Shown here piece after piece: positions 24,074-39,298 of a stretch of DNA of 64,000 bases. Each line of letters starts with the position of its first letter. The stretch's first letter is position 1. The stretch comes from Vespa crabro. Lineage: Eukaryota; Arthropoda; Insecta; Hymenoptera; Vespidae. A model generated the notes under the pieces. The model had not been told where the DNA came from. It saw only the letters and a list, made by a program, of their open reading frames with translations, and searched no databases. Where the stretch lies: NCBI RefSeq assembly GCF_910589235.1, contig NC_060955.1:11180837-11244836 (forward strand), written 5' to 3'. Both the position numbers and the translations under genes were made by a program.

Positions 24074-27000
24074 GAAGATCAAACATTTATTTTATCTTGG
24101 AATCGAAGTTATAACCTTGTTTCATATTTTATATACGATTATTAGCTCATAAAGAAGTATCATCGAAATACGAAATTTGAAATCTCAATCAATATCAATG
24201 CTTTTATATTCTATCGACGCAGAATATACAAAGGAACAAGAACATAAGTTTGTCACTATGTGTAAATACGAGTTTCAACATGAATATTGTAGAAAAATGA
24301 GATCGACACATGCGAATTTCGTTAATTGCAGAGCTTCAATCGTGAAAACATTGAACTTACTCGTACCACATCTTGAGAAATGTTTCCAATCGATTCGGAC
24401 ATTGTATTTCTGAAGATCAAACATCCATTTTATCTTGGAATCGACGTTATAACCGTGTTTCATATTTTATATACGATTATTAGCTCATAAAGAAGTATCA
24501 TCGAAATACGAAATTTGAAATCTCAATCAATATCAATGCTATTATATTCTATCGACGCAGAATATACAATGGAACAAGATCATAAGTTTGTCACTATGTG
24601 TAAATACGAGTTTCAACATGAATATTGTAGAAAAATGAGATCGACACATGCGAATTTCGTTAATTGCTGAGATTTAATCGTGAAAGCATTGAATTAACTC
24701 GTACCACAGCTTGAGAATTGTTTCCAATCGATTCGGACATTGTATTTCTGAAGATTAAACATCTATTTTATCTTGGAATCGACGTTTTAACCTTGTGTCT
24801 TAACGTCTATACGTTTTTTCGTTCATAATGGCGTACCATCGAAATACGAAATAATGAAATCTCATTCAAATTCAATTAGTTTATATTCTGTCGACGCATA
24901 ACAAAGATTACAACAAGAATATATCTTCCTGACTGTGTGTAAATAGAAGTTTTCACATGAAAATTGTCGAAAAATGAGATCGACAAATGCGAATTTTGTT
25001 AAATGCTGAGATAAAATCGTGAACACATTGAAATTACTCGTACCACAGCTTCAGAAATGTTTCCAATCAATTCGGACATTGTATTTCTGAAGATCAAACA
25101 TTTATTTAATCTTGGAATCGACGATATAACCTTGTTTCATATTTTATATACGATTATTAGCTCATAAAGAAGTATCATCGAAATACGAAATTTCAAATCT
25201 CAATCAATATCAATGCTTTTATATTCTATCGACGCAGAAAATACAATGGAACAAGAACATAAGATTGTCACTATGTGTAAATACGAGTTTTAACATGATT
25301 ATTGTCGAAAATTGAGATCGACACATGCGAATTTCTTTAATTGCAGAGATGTAATCGTGAAATCATTGAACTTACTCGTACCACAGCTTGAGAAATGTTT
25401 TCAATCTATTCGGACATTGTATTTCTGAAGATCAAACATCCATTTTATCTTGGAATCGACGTTATAACCTTGTTTCATATTTTATATACGATTATTAGCT
25501 CATAAAGAAGTATCATCGAAATACGAAATTTGAAATCTCAATCAATATCAATGCTTTTATATTCTATCGACGCAGAATATACAAAGGAACAAGATCATAA
25601 GTTTGTCACTATGTGTAAATACGAGTTTCAACATGAATATTGTAGAAAAATGAGATCGACACATGCGAATTTCGTTAATTGCTGAGATTTAATCGTGAAA
25701 GCATTGAACTAACTCGTACCACAGCTTGAGAATTGTTTCCAATCGATTCGGACATTGTATTTCTGAAGATCAAACATCTATTTTATCTTGGAATCGACGT
25801 TTTAACCTTGTGTCTTAACGTATATACGTTTTTTCGTTCATAATGGCGTACCATCGAAATACGAAATAATGAAATCTCATTCAAATTCAATTAGTTTATA
25901 TTCTGTCGACGCATAATAAAGATTACAACAAGAATATATCTTCCTGACTGTGTGTAAATAGAAGTTTTCACATGAAAATTGTCGAAAAATGAGATCGACA
26001 AATAAGAATTTTGTTAAATGCTGAGATAAAATCGTGAACACATTGAAATTACTCGTACCACAGCTTCAGAAATGTTTCCAATCAATTCGGACATTGTATT
26101 TCTGAAGATCAAACATTTATTTTATCTTGGAATCGACGTTATAACCTTGTTTCATATTTTATATACGATTATTAGCTCATAAAGAAGTATCATCGAAATA
26201 CGAAATTTCAAATCTCAATCAATATCAATGCTTTTATATTCTATCGACGAAGAATATACAAAGGAACAAGAACATAAGTTTGTCACTATGTGTAAATACG
26301 AGTTTCAACATGAATATTGTAGAAAAATGAGATCGACACATGCGAATTTCGTTAATTGCAGAGCTTCAATCGTGAAAACATTGAACTTACTCGTACCACA
26401 TCTTGAGAAATGTTTCCAATCGATTCGGACATTGTATTTCTGAAGATCAAACATCCATTTTATCTTGGAATCGACGTTATAACCGTGTTTCATATTTTAT
26501 ATACGATTATTAGCTCATAAAGAAGTATCATCGAAATACGAAATTTGAAATCTCAATCAATATCAATGCTATTATATTCTATCGACGCAGAATATACAAT
26601 GGAACAAGATCATAAGTTTGTCACTATGTGTAAATACGAGTTTCAACATGAATATTGTAGAAAAATGAGATCGACACATGCGAATTTCGTTAATTGCTGA
26701 GATTTAATCGTGAAAGCATTGAACTAACTCGTACCACAGCTTGAGAATTGTTTCCAATCGATTCGGACATTGTATTTCTGAAGATCAAACATCTATTTGA
26801 TATTGGAATCGACGTTTTGACCTTGTTTCTTATCGTATATACGTTTTTTCGTTCATAATGGCGTACCATCGAAATACGAAATAATGAAATCTCATTCAAA
26901 TTCAATTAGTTTATATTCTGTCGACGCAGAATAAAGATTACAACAAGAATATATCTTCCTGACTGTGTGTAAATAGAAGTTTTAACATGAAAATTGTCGA

Positions 27001-27794
27001 AAAATGAGATCGACAAATGCGAATTTTGTTAAATGCTGAGATAAAATCGTGAACACATTGAAATTACTCGTACCACAGCTTCAGAAATGTTTCCAATCTA
27101 TTCGGACATTGTATTTCTGAAGATCAAACATCCATTTTATCTTGGAATCGATGTTATAACCTTGTTTCATATTTTATATACGATTATTAGCTCATAAAGA
27201 AGTATCATCGAAATACGAAATTTGAAATCTCAATCAATATCAATGCTATTATATTCTGTCGACGCAGAATACACAATGGAACAAGAACATAAGTTTGTCA
27301 CTATGTGTAAATACGAGTTTCAACATGAATATTGTAGAAAAATGAGATCGACACATGCGAATTTCGTTAATTGCAGAGATGTAATCGTGAAATCATTGAA
27401 CTTACTCGTACCACAGCTTGAGAAATGTTTCCAATCTATTCGGACATTGTATTTCTGAAGATCAAACATCCATTTTATCTTGGAATCGACGTTATAACCT
27501 TGTTTCATATTTTATATACGATTATTAGCTCATAAAGAAGTATCATCGAAATACGAAATTTGTAATCTCAATCTATATCAATGCTTTTATATTCTATCGA
27601 CGCAGAATATACAAAGGAACAAGATCATAAGTTTGTCACTATGTGTAAATACGAGTTTCAACATGAATATTGTAGAAAAATGAGATCGACACATGCGAAT
27701 TTCGTTAATTGCTGAGATTTAATCGTGAAAACATTGAACTAACTCGTTCCACAGCTTGAGAATTGTTTCCAATCGATTCGGACATTGTATTTCT

Positions 27795-29824
27795 GAAGAT
27801 CAAACATCTATTTTATCTTGGAATCGACGTTTTAACCTTGTGTCTTAACGTATATACGTTTTTTCGTTCATAATGGCGTACCATCGAAATACGAAATAAT
27901 GAAATCTCATTCAAATTCAATTAGTTTATATTCTGTCGACGTATAATAAAGATTACAACAAGAATATATCTTCCTGACTGTGTGTAAATAGAAGTTTTCA
28001 CATGAAAATTGTCGAAAAATGAGATCGACAAATGCGAATTTTGTTAAATGCTGAGATAAAATCGTGAACACATTGAAATTACTCGTACCACAGCTTCAGA
28101 AATGTTTCCAATCTATTCGGACATTGTATTTCTGAAGATCAAACATTTATTTTATCTTGGAATCGACGTTATAACCTTGTTTCATATGTTATATACGATT
28201 ATTAGCTCATAAAGAAGTATCATCGAAATACGAAATTTGAAATCTCAATCAATATCAATGCTATTATATTCTGTCGACGCAGAATACACAATGGAACAAG
28301 AACATAAGTTTGTCACTATGTGTAAATACGAGTTTCAACATGAATATTGTAGAAAAATGAGATCGACACATGCGAATTTCGTTAATTGCAGAGATGTAAT
28401 CGTGAAATCATTGAACTTACTCGTACCACAGCTTGAGAAATGTTTCCAATCTATTCGGACATTGTATTTCTGAAGATCAAACATCCATTTTATCTTGGAA
28501 TCGACGTTATAACCGTGTTTCATATTTTATATACGATTATTAGCTCATAAAGAAGTATCATCGAAATACGAAATTTGAAATCTCAATCAATATCAATGCT
28601 ACTATATTCTATCGACGCAGAATATACAATGGAACAAGATCATATGTTTGTCAATATGTGTAAATACGAGTTTCAACATGAATATTGTAGAAAAATGAGA
28701 TCGACACATGCGAATTTCGTTAATTGCTGAGATTTAATCGTGAAAACATTGAACTAACTCGTACCACAGCTTGAGAATTGTTTCCAATCGATTCGGACAT
28801 TGTATTTCTGAAGATCAAACATCTATTTTATCTTGGAATCGACGTTTTAACCTTGTGTCTTAACGTATATACGTTTTTTCGTTCATAATGGCGTACCATC
28901 GAAATACGAAATAATGAAATCTCATTCAAATTCAATTAGTTTATATTCTGTCGACGCATAATAAAGATTACAACAAGAATATATCTTCCTGACTGTGTGT
29001 AAATAGAAGTTTTAACATGAAAATTGTCGAAAAATGAGATCGACAAATGCGAATTTTGTTAAATGCTGAGATAAAATCGTGAACACATTGAAATTACTCG
29101 TACCACAGCTTCAGAAATGTTTCCAATCAATTCGGACATTGTATTTCTGAAGATCAAACATTTATTTTTTCTTGGAATCGACGTTATAACCTTGTTTCAT
29201 ATTTTATATACGATTATTAGCTCATAAAGAAGTATCATCGAAATACGAAATTTCAAATCTCAATCAATATCAATGCTTCTATATTCTATCGACGCAGAAT
29301 ATACAATGGAACAAGAACATAAGTTTGTCACTATGTGTAAATACGAGTTTTAACATGATTATTGTCGAAAATTGAGATCGACACATGCGAATTTCTTTAA
29401 TTGCAGAGATGTAATCGTGAAATCATTGAACTTACTCGTACCACAGCTTGAGAAATGTTTCCAATCTATTCGGACATTGTATTTCTGAAGATCAAACATC
29501 CATTTTATCTTGGAATCGACGTTATAACCTTGTTTCATATTTTATATACGATTATTAGCTCATAAAGAAGTATCATCGAAATACGAAATTTGAAATCTCA
29601 ATCTATATCAATGCTTTTATATTCTATCGACGCAGAATATACAAAGGAACAAGATCATAAGTTTGTCAATATGTGTAAATACGAGTTTCAACATGAATAT
29701 TGTAGAAAAATGAGATCGACACATGCGAATTTCGTTAATTGCTGAGATTTAATCTAGAAAACATTGAACTAACTCGTACCACAGCTTGAGAATTGTTTCC
29801 AATCGATTCGGACATTGTATTTCT
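27795..29824. repeat. 2030-bp duplicated pair of trimers, copy 1
   Basis: Trimers 5 and 6 (A-F'-D' A-C-D/B) recur at 29825-31854. Private variants shared at exactly 2030 bp spacing are GTCGACGTATAATAAAG, TTTATTTTTTCTTGG, ATGCTTCTATATTC and AATCTAGAAAACATTG (about 29752 and 31782). One copy-specific difference I noticed is GCTACTATATTC near 28600 against GCTATTATATTC near 30630. Confidence 0.9.
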
Positions 29825-31854
29825 GAAGATCAAACATCTATTTTATCTTGGAATCGACGTTTTAACCTTGTGTCTTAACGTATATACGTTTTTTCGTTCA
29901 TAATGGCGTACCATCGAAATACGAAATAATGAAATCTCATTCAAATTCAATTAGTTTATATTCTGTCGACGTATAATAAAGATTACAACAAGAATATATC
30001 TTCCTGACTGTGTGTAAATAGAAGTTTTCACATGAAAATTGTCGAAAAATGAGATCGACAAATGCGAATTTTGTTAAATGCTGAGATAAAATCGTGAACA
30101 CATTGAAATTACTCGTACCACAGCTTCAGAAATGTTTCCAATCTATTCGGACATTGTATTTCTGAAGATCAAACATTTATTTTATCTTGGAATCGACGTT
30201 ATAACCTTGTTTCATATGTTATATACGATTATTAGCTCATAAAGAAGTATCATCGAAATACGAAATTTGAAATCTCAATCAATATCAATGCTATTATATT
30301 CTGTCGACGCAGAATACACAATGGAACAAGAACATAAGTTTGTCACTATGTGTAAATACGAGTTTCAACATGAATATTGTAGAAAAATGAGATCGACACA
30401 TGCGAATTTCGTTAATTGCAGAGATGTAATCGTGAAATCATTGAACTTACTCGTACCACAGCTTGAGAAATGTTTCCAATCTATTCGGACATTGTATTTC
30501 TGAAGATCAAACATCCATTTTATCTTGGAATCGACGTTATAACCGTGTTTCATATTTTATATACGATTATTAGCTCATAAAGAAGTATCATCGAAATACG
30601 AAATTTGAAATCTCAATCAATATCAATGCTATTATATTCTATCGACGCAGAATATACAATGGAACAAGATCATATGTTTGTCAATATGTGTAAATACGAG
30701 TTTCAACATGAATATTGTAGAAAAATGAGATCGACACATGCGAATTTCGTTAATTGCTGAGATTTAATCGTGAAAACATTGAACTAACTCGTACCACAGC
30801 TTGAGAATTGTTTCCAATCGATTCGGACATTGTATTTCTGAAGATCAAACATCTATTTTATCTTGGAATCGACGTTTTAACCTTGTGTCTTAACGTATAT
30901 ACGTTTTTTCGTTCATAATGGCGTACCATCGAAATACGAAATAATGAAATCTCATTCAAATTCAATTAGTTTATATTCTGTCGACGCATAATAAAGATTA
31001 CAACAAGAATATATCTTCCTGACTGTGTGTAAATAGAAGTTTTAACATGAAAATTGTCGAAAAATGAGATCGACAAATGCGAATTTTGTTAAATGCTGAG
31101 ATAAAATCGTGAACACATTGAAATTACTCGTACCACAGCTTCAGAAATGTTTCCAATCAATTCGGACATTGTATTTCTGAAGATCAAACATTTATTTTTT
31201 CTTGGAATCGACGTTATAACCTTGTTTCATATTTTATATACGATTATTAGCTCATAAAGAAGTATCATCGAAATACGAAATTTCAAATCTCAATCAATAT
31301 CAATGCTTCTATATTCTATCGACGCAGAATATACAATGGAACAAGAACATAAGTTTGTCACTATGTGTAAATACGAGTTTTAACATGATTATTGTCGAAA
31401 ATTGAGATCGACACATGCGAATTTCTTTAATTGCAGAGATGTAATCGTGAAATCATTGAACTTACTCGTACCACAGCTTGAGAAATGTTTCCAATCTATT
31501 CGGACATTGTATTTCTGAAGATCAAACATCCATTTTATCTTGGAATCGACGTTATAACCTTGTTTCATATTTTATATACGATTATTAGCTCATAAAGAAG
31601 TATCATCGAAATACGAAATTTGAAATCTCAATCTATATCAATGCTTTTATATTCTATCGACGCAGAATATACAAAGGAACAAGATCATAAGTTTGTCAAT
31701 ATGTGTAAATACGAGTTTCAACATGAATATTGTAGAAAAATGAGATCGACACATGCGAATTTCGTTAATTGCTGAGATTTAATCTAGAAAACATTGAACT
31801 AACTCGTACCACAGCTTGAGAATTGTTTCCAATCGATTCGGACATTGTATTTCT
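29825..31854. repeat. 2030-bp duplicated pair of trimers, copy 2
   Basis: Copy 2 of the preceding segment in the same order. Its second half (30840-31854) was copied once more as 31855-32869, which keeps TTTATTTTTTCTTGG and AATCTAGAAAACATTG and adds private changes (GATCGATAAATG, CATAAAAAAG, CTCGTAACACAG). Confidence 0.9.
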
Positions 31855-32869
31855 GAAGATCAAACATCTATTTTATCTTGGAATCGACGTTTTAACCTTG
31901 TGTCTTAACGTATATACGTTTTTTCGTTCATAATGGCGTACCATCGAAATACGAAATAATGAAATCTCATTCAAATTCAATTAGTTTATATTCTGTCGAC
32001 GCATAATAAAGATTACAACAAGAATATATCTTCCTGACTGTGTGTAAATAGAAGTTTTAACATGAAAATTGTCGAAAAATGAGATCGATAAATGCGAATT
32101 TTGTTAAATGCTGAGATAAAATCGTGAACACATTGAAATTACTCGTACCACAGCTTCAGAAATGTTTCCAATCAATTCGGACATTGTATTTCTGAAGATC
32201 AAACATTTATTTTTTCTTGGAATCGACGTTATAACCTTGTTTCATATTTTATATACGATTATTAGCTCATAAAAAAGTATCATCGAAATACGAAATTTCA
32301 AATCTCAATCAATATCAATGCTTCTATATTCTATCGACGCAGAATATACAATGGAACAAGAACATAAGTTTGTCACTATGTGTAAATACGAGTTTTAACA
32401 TGATTATTGTCGAAAATTGAGATCGACACATGCGAATTTCTTTAATTGCAGAGATGTAATCGTGAAATCATTGAACTTACTCGTACCACAGCTTGAGAAA
32501 TGTTTCCAATCTATTCGGACATTGTATTTCTGAAGATCAAACATCCATTTTATCTTGGAATCGACGTTATAACCTTGTTTCATATTTTATATACGATTAT
32601 TAGCTCATAAAGAAGTATCATCGAAATACGAAATTTGAAATCTCAATCTATATCAATGCTTTTATATTCTATCGACGCAGAATATACAAAGGAACAAGAT
32701 CATAAGTTTGTCAATATGTGTAAATACGAGTTTCAACATGAATATTGTAGAAAAATGAGATCGACACATGCGAATTTCGTTAATTGCTGAGATTTAATCT
32801 AGAAAACATTGAACTAACTCGTAACACAGCTTGAGAATTGTTTCCAATCGATTCGGACATTGTATTTCT
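31855..32869. repeat. third copy of an A-C-D/B trimer
   Basis: A 1015-bp unit carrying the same private variants as 30840-31854 and 28810-29824, including AATCTAGAAAACATTG near 32797. It is followed by a trimer without them (A2-C-D), marking the end of this local amplification. Confidence 0.88.
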
Positions 32870-33884
32870 GAAGATCAAACATCTATTTTATCTTGGAATC
32901 GACGTTTTAACCTTGTGTCTTAACGTATATACGTTTTTTCGTTCATAATGGCGTACCATCGAAATACGAAATAATGAAATCTCATTCAAATTCAATTAGT
33001 TTATATTCTGTCGACGCATAATAAAGATTACAACAAGAATATATCTTCCTGACTGTGTGTAAATAGAAGTTTTCACATGAAAATTGTCGAAAAATGAGAT
33101 CGACAAATGCGAATTTTGTTAAATGCTGAGATAAAATCGTGAACACATTGAAATTACTCGTACCACAGCTTCAGAAATGTTTCCAATCTATTCGGACATT
33201 GTATTTCTGAAGATCAAACATTTATTTTATCTTGGAATCGACGTTATAACCTTGTTTCATATGTTATATACGATTATTAGCTCATAAAGAAGTATCATCG
33301 AAATACGAAATTTCAAATCTCAATCAATATCAATGCTTTTATATTCTATCGACGCAGAATATACACTGGAACAAGAACATAAGTTTGTCACTATGTGTAA
33401 ATACGAGTTTTAACATGAATATTGTCGAAAATTGAGATCGACACATGCGAATTTCTTTAATTGCAGAGATGTAATCGTGAAATCATTGAACTTATTCGTA
33501 CCACAGCTTGAGAAATGTTTCCAATCTATTCGGACATTGTATTTCTGAAGATCAAACATCCATTTTATCTTGGAATCGACGTTATAACCTTGTTTCATAT
33601 TTTATATACGATTATTAGCTCATAAACAATTATCATCGAAATACGAAATTTGAAATCTCAATCAATATCAATGCTATTATATTCTATCGACGCAGAATAT
33701 ACAATGGAACAAGATCATAAGTTTGTCACTATGTGTAAATACGAGATTCAACATGAATATTGTAGAAAAATGAGATCGACACATGCGAATTTCGTTAATT
33801 GCTGAGATTTAATCGTGAAAGCATTGAACTAACTCGTACCACAGCTTGAGAATTGTTTCCAATCGATTCGGACATTGTATTTCT

Positions 33885-35238
33885 GAAGATCAAACATCTA
33901 TTTGATATTGGAATCGACGTTTTGACCTTGTTTCTTATCGTATATACGTTTTTTCGTTCATAATGGCGTACCATCGAAATACGAAATAATGAAATCTCAT
34001 TCAAATTCAATTAGTTTATATTCTGTCGACGCAGAATAAAGATTACAACAAGAATATATCTTCCTGACTGTGTGTAAATAGAAGTTTTAACATGAAAATT
34101 GTCGAAAAATGAGATCGACAAATGCGAATTTTGTTAAATGCTGAGATAAAATCGTGAACACATTGAAATTACTCGTACCACAGCTTCAGAAATGTTTCCA
34201 ATCTATTCGGACATTGTATTTCTGAAGATCAAACATTTATTTTATCTTGGAATCGACGTTATAACCTTGTTTCATATGTTATATACGATTATTAGCTCAT
34301 AAAGAAGTATCATCGAAATACGAAATTTGAAATCTCAATCAATATCAATGCTTTTATATTCTGTCGACGCAGAATACACAATGGAACAAGAACATAAGTT
34401 TGTCACTATGTGTAAATACGAGTTTCAACATGAATATTGTAGAAAAATGAGATCGAAACATGCGAATTTCGTTAATTGCAGAGATTTAATCGTGAAAGCA
34501 TTGAACTAACACGTACCACAGCTTGAGAATTGTTTCCAATCGATTCGGACAATGTATTTCTGAAGATCAAACATCTATTTTATCTTGGAATCGACGTTTT
34601 AACCTTGTTTCTTATCGTATATACGTTTTTTCGTTCATAATGGCGTACCATCGAAATACGAAATAATGAAATCTCATTCAAATTCAATTAGTTTATATAC
34701 TGTCGACGCAGAATAAAGATTAGAACAAGAATATATCTTCCTGACTGTGTGTAAATAGAAGTTTTAACATGAAAATTTTCGAAAAATGAGATCGACAAAT
34801 GCGAATTTTGTTAAATGCTGAGATAAATTCGTGAACACATTGAAATTACTCGTACCACAGCTTCAGAAATGTTTCCAATCTATTCGGACATTGTATTTCT
34901 GAAGATCGAACATTTATTTTATCTTGGAATCGACGTTATAACCTTGTTTCATATTTTATATACGATTATTAGCTCATAAAGAAGTATCATCGAAATACGA
35001 AATTTGAAATCTCAATCAATATCAATGCTTTTATATTCTATCGACGCAGAATATACAAAGGAACAAGAACATAAGTTTGTCACTATGTGTAAATACGAGT
35101 TTCAACATGAATATTGTAGAAAAATGAGATCGACACATGCGAATTTCGTTAATTGCAGAGCTTCAATCATGAAAACATTGAACTTACTCGTACCACAGCT
35201 TGAGAAATGTTTCCAACCGATTCGGACATTGTATTTCT
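33885..35238. repeat. hexamer variant, 4 monomers (E-F-G-B)
   Basis: First unit of the hexamer domain, 1354 bp, lacking C and D. It contains the first F (34224) and G (34562) of the window and the first B with the header GATCGAACATT and ATCATGAAAAC. F here has a private GATCGAAACATGCG. The preceding D (33547) has CATAAACAATTATC. Confidence 0.9.
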
Positions 35239-37268
35239 GAAGATCAAACATTTATTTGATATTGGAATCGACGTTTTGACCTTGTTTCTTATCGTATATA
35301 CGTTTTTTCGTTCATAATGGCGTACCATCGAAATACGAAATAATGAAATCTCATTCAAATTCAATTAGTTTATATTCTGTCGACGCAGAATAAAGATTAC
35401 AACAAGAATATATCTTCCTGACTGTGTGTAAATAGAAGTTTTAACATGAAAATTGTCGAAAAATGAGATCGACAAATGCGAATTTTGTTAAATGCTGAGA
35501 TAAAATCGTGAACACATTGAAATTACTCGTACCACAGCTTCAGAAATGTTTCCAATCTATTCGGACATTGTATTTCTGAAGATCAAACATTTATTTTATC
35601 TTGGAATCGACGTTATAACCTTGTTTCATATGTTATATACGATTATTAGCTCATAAAGAAGTATCATCGAAATACGAAATTTGAAATCTCAATCAATATC
35701 AATGCTTTTATATTCTGTCGACGCAGAATACACAATGGAACAAGAACATAAGTTTGTCACTATGTGTAAATACGAGTTTCAACATGAATATTGTAGAAAA
35801 ATGAGATCGACACATGCGAATTTCGTTAATTGCAGAGATTTAATCGTGAAAGCATTGAACTAACTCGTACCACAGCTTGAGAATTGTTTCCAATCGATTC
35901 GGACATTGTATTTCTGAAGATCAAACATCTATTTTATCTTGGAATCGACGTTTTAACCTTGTTTATTATCGTATATACGTTTTTTCGTTCATAATGGCGT
36001 ACCATCGAAATACGAAATAATGAAATCTCATTCAAATTCAATTAGTTTATATACTGTCGACGCAGAATAAAGATTAGAACAAGAATATATCTTCCTGACT
36101 GTGTGTAAATAGAAGTTTTAACATGAAAATTTTCGAAAAATGAGATCGACAAATGCAAATTTTGTTAAATGCTGAGATAAATTCGTGAACACATTGAAAT
36201 TACTCGTACCACAGCTTCAGAAATGTTTCCAATCTATTCGGACATTGTATTTCTGAAGATCGAACATTTATTTTATCTTGGAATCGACGTTATAACCTTG
36301 TTTCATATTTTATATACGATTATTAGCTCATAAAGAAGTATCATCGAAATACGAAATTTGAAATCTCAATCAATATCAATGCTTTTATATTCTATCGACG
36401 CAGAATATACAAAGGAACAAGAACATAAGTTTGTCACTATGTGTAAATACGAGTTTCAACATGAATATTGTAGAAAAATGAGATCGACACATGCGAATTT
36501 CGTTAATTGCAGAGCTTCAATCATGAAAACATTGAACTTACTCGTACCACAGCTTGAGAAATGTTTCCAACCGATTCGGACATTGTATTTCTGAAGATCA
36601 TACATCCATTTTATCTTGGAATCGACGTTATAACCTTGTTTCATATGTTATATATGATTATTAGCTCATAAAGAAGTATCATCGAAATACGAAATTTCAA
36701 ATCTCAATCAATATCAATGCTTTTATATTCTATCGACGCAGAATATACAATGGAACAAGAACATAAGTTTGTCACTATGTGTAAATACGAGTTTTAACAT
36801 GAATATTGTCGAAAATTGAGATCGACACATGCGAATTTCTTTAATTGCAGAGATGTAATCGTGAAATCATTGAACTTATTCTTACCACAGCTTGAGAAAT
36901 GTTTCCAATCTATTCGGACATTGTATTTCTGAAGATCAAACATCCATTTTATCTTGGAATCGACGTTATAACCTTGTTTCATATTTTATATACGATTATT
37001 AGCTCATAAAGAATTATCATCGAAATACGAAATTTGAAATCTCAATCAATATCAATGCTATTATATTCTATCGACGCAGAATATACAATGGAACAAGATC
37101 ATAAGTTTGTCACTATGTGTAAATACGAGATTCAACATGAATATTGTAGAAAAATGAGATCGACACATGCGAATTTCGTTAATTGCTGAGATTTAATCGT
37201 GAAAGCATTGAACTAACTCGTACCACAGCTTGAGAATTGTTTCCAATCGATTCGGACATTGTATTTCT
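35239..37268. repeat. hexamer E-F-G-B-C-D, copy 1
   Basis: Full unit of 2030 bp. Its E begins CATTTATTTGATATTGG, a B-like or F-like header fused to E, as expected if the exchange that removed C and D from the previous unit ended inside this header. G (35916) reads TTGTTTATTATCG, a variant shared only with G of the next unit. C (36593) has TATTCTTACCACAG, also shared with the next C. Confidence 0.9.
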
Positions 37269-39298
37269 GAAGATCAAACATCTATTTGATATTGGAATCG
37301 ACGTTTTGACCTTGTTTCTTATCGTATATACGTTTTTTCGTTCATAATGGCGTACCATCGAAATACGAAATAATGAAATCTCATTCAAATTCAATTAGTT
37401 TATATTCTGTCGACGCAGAATAAAGATTACAACAAGAATATATCTTCCTGACTGTGTGTAAATAGAAGTTTTAACATGAAAATTGTCGAAAAATGAGATC
37501 GACAAATGCGAATTTTGTTAAATGCTGAGATAAATTCGTGAACACATTGAAATTACTCGTACCACAGCTTCAGAAATGTTTCCAATCTATTCGGACATTG
37601 TATTTCTGAAGATCAAACATTTATTTTATCTTGGAATCGACGTTATAACCTTGTTTCATATGTTATATACGATTATTAGCTCATAAAGAAGTATCATCGA
37701 AATACGAAATTTGAAATCTCAATCAATATCAATGCTTTTATATTCTGTCGACGCAGAATACACAATGGAACAAGAACATAAGTTTGTCACTATGTGTAAA
37801 TACGAGTTTCAACATGAATATTGTAGAAAAATGAGATCGACACATGCGAATTTCGTTAATTGCAGAGATTTAATCGTGAAAGCATTGAACTAACACGTAC
37901 CACAGCTTGAGAATTGTTTCCAATCGATTCGGACAATGTATTTCTGAAGATCAAACATCTATTTTATCTTGGAATCGACGTTTTAACCTTGTTTATTATC
38001 GTATATACGTTTTTTCGTTCATAATGGCGTACCATCGAAATACGAAATAATGAAATCTCATTCAAATTCAATTAGTTTATATACTGTCGACGCAGAATAA
38101 AGATTAGAACAAGAATATATCTTCCTGACTGTGTGTAAATAGAAGTTTTAACATGAAAATTTTCGAAAAATGAGATCGACAAATGCGAATTTTGTTAAAT
38201 GCTGAGATAAATTCGTGAACACATTGAAATTACTCGTACCACAGCTTCAGAAATGTTTCCAATCTATTCGGACATTGTATTTCTGAAGATCGAACATTTA
38301 TTTTATCTTGGAATCGACGTTATAACCTTGTTTCATATTTTATATACGATTATTAGCTCATAAAGAAGTATCATCGAAATACGAAATTTGAAATCTCAAT
38401 CAATATCAATGCTTTTATATTCTATCGACGCAGAATATACAAAGGAACAAGAACATAAGTTTGTCACTATGTGTAAATACGAGTTTCAACATGAATATTG
38501 TAGAAAAATGAGATCGACACATGCGAATTTCGTTAATTGCAGAGCTTCAATCATGAAAACATTGAACTTACTCGTACCACAGCTTGAGAAATGTTTCCAA
38601 CCGATTCGGACATTGTATTTCTGAAGATCATACATCCATTTTATCTTGGAATCGACGTTATAACCTTGTTTCATATGTTATATATGATTATTAGCTCATA
38701 AAGAAGTATCATCGAAATACGAAATTTCAAATCTCAATCAATATCAATGCTTTTATATTCTATCGACGCAGAATATACAATGGAACAAGAACATAAGTTT
38801 GTCACTATGTGTAAATACGAGTTTTAACATGAATATTGTCGAAAATTGAGATCGACACATGCGAATTTCTTTAATTGCAGAGATGTAATCGTGAAATCAT
38901 TGAACTTATTCTTACCACAGCTTGAGAAATGTTTCCAATCTATTCGGACATTGTATTTCTGAAGATCAAACATCCAATTTATCTTGGAATCGACGTTATA
39001 ACCTTGTTTCATATTTTATATACGATTATTAGCTCATAAAGAATTATCATCGAAATACGAAATTTGAAATCTCAATCAATATCAATGCTATTATATTCTA
39101 TCGACGCAGAATATACAATGGAACAAGATCATAAGTTTGTCACTATGTGTAAATACGAGATTCAACATGAATATTGTAGAAAAATGAGATCGACACATGC
39201 GAATTTCGTTAATTGCTGAGATTTAATCGTGAAAGCATTGAACTAACTCGTACCACAGCTTGAGAATTGTTTCCAATCGATTCGGACATTGTATTTCT
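37269..39298. repeat. hexamer E-F-G-B-C-D, copy 2
   Basis: Full unit, 2030 bp. It shares TTGTTTATTATCG in G and TATTCTTACCACAG in C with the unit before it, so these two units are each other's closest relatives. D (38961) has CATCCAATTTATC, a private change. Confidence 0.92.

Larger units (their letters stand above)
23735..33884. repeat. HOR block 7: ten a-b-b trimers of 1015 bp
   Basis: Thirty monomers (71-100) keep the order long-short-short without exception, so units start every 1015 bp: 23735, 24750, 25765, 26780, 27795, 28810, 29825, 30840, 31855, 32870. The contents vary: (A/C)-B-D', A-C-D/B, A-B-D', E-F'-D/B, A-F'-D', A-C-D/B, A-F'-D', A-C-D/B, A-C-D/B, A2-C-D. D/B denotes a monomer with D-type header and end but ATGCTTTTA and ACAAAGGAAC. 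Family-level periodicity is thus stricter than subtype identity. Confidence 0.92.
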
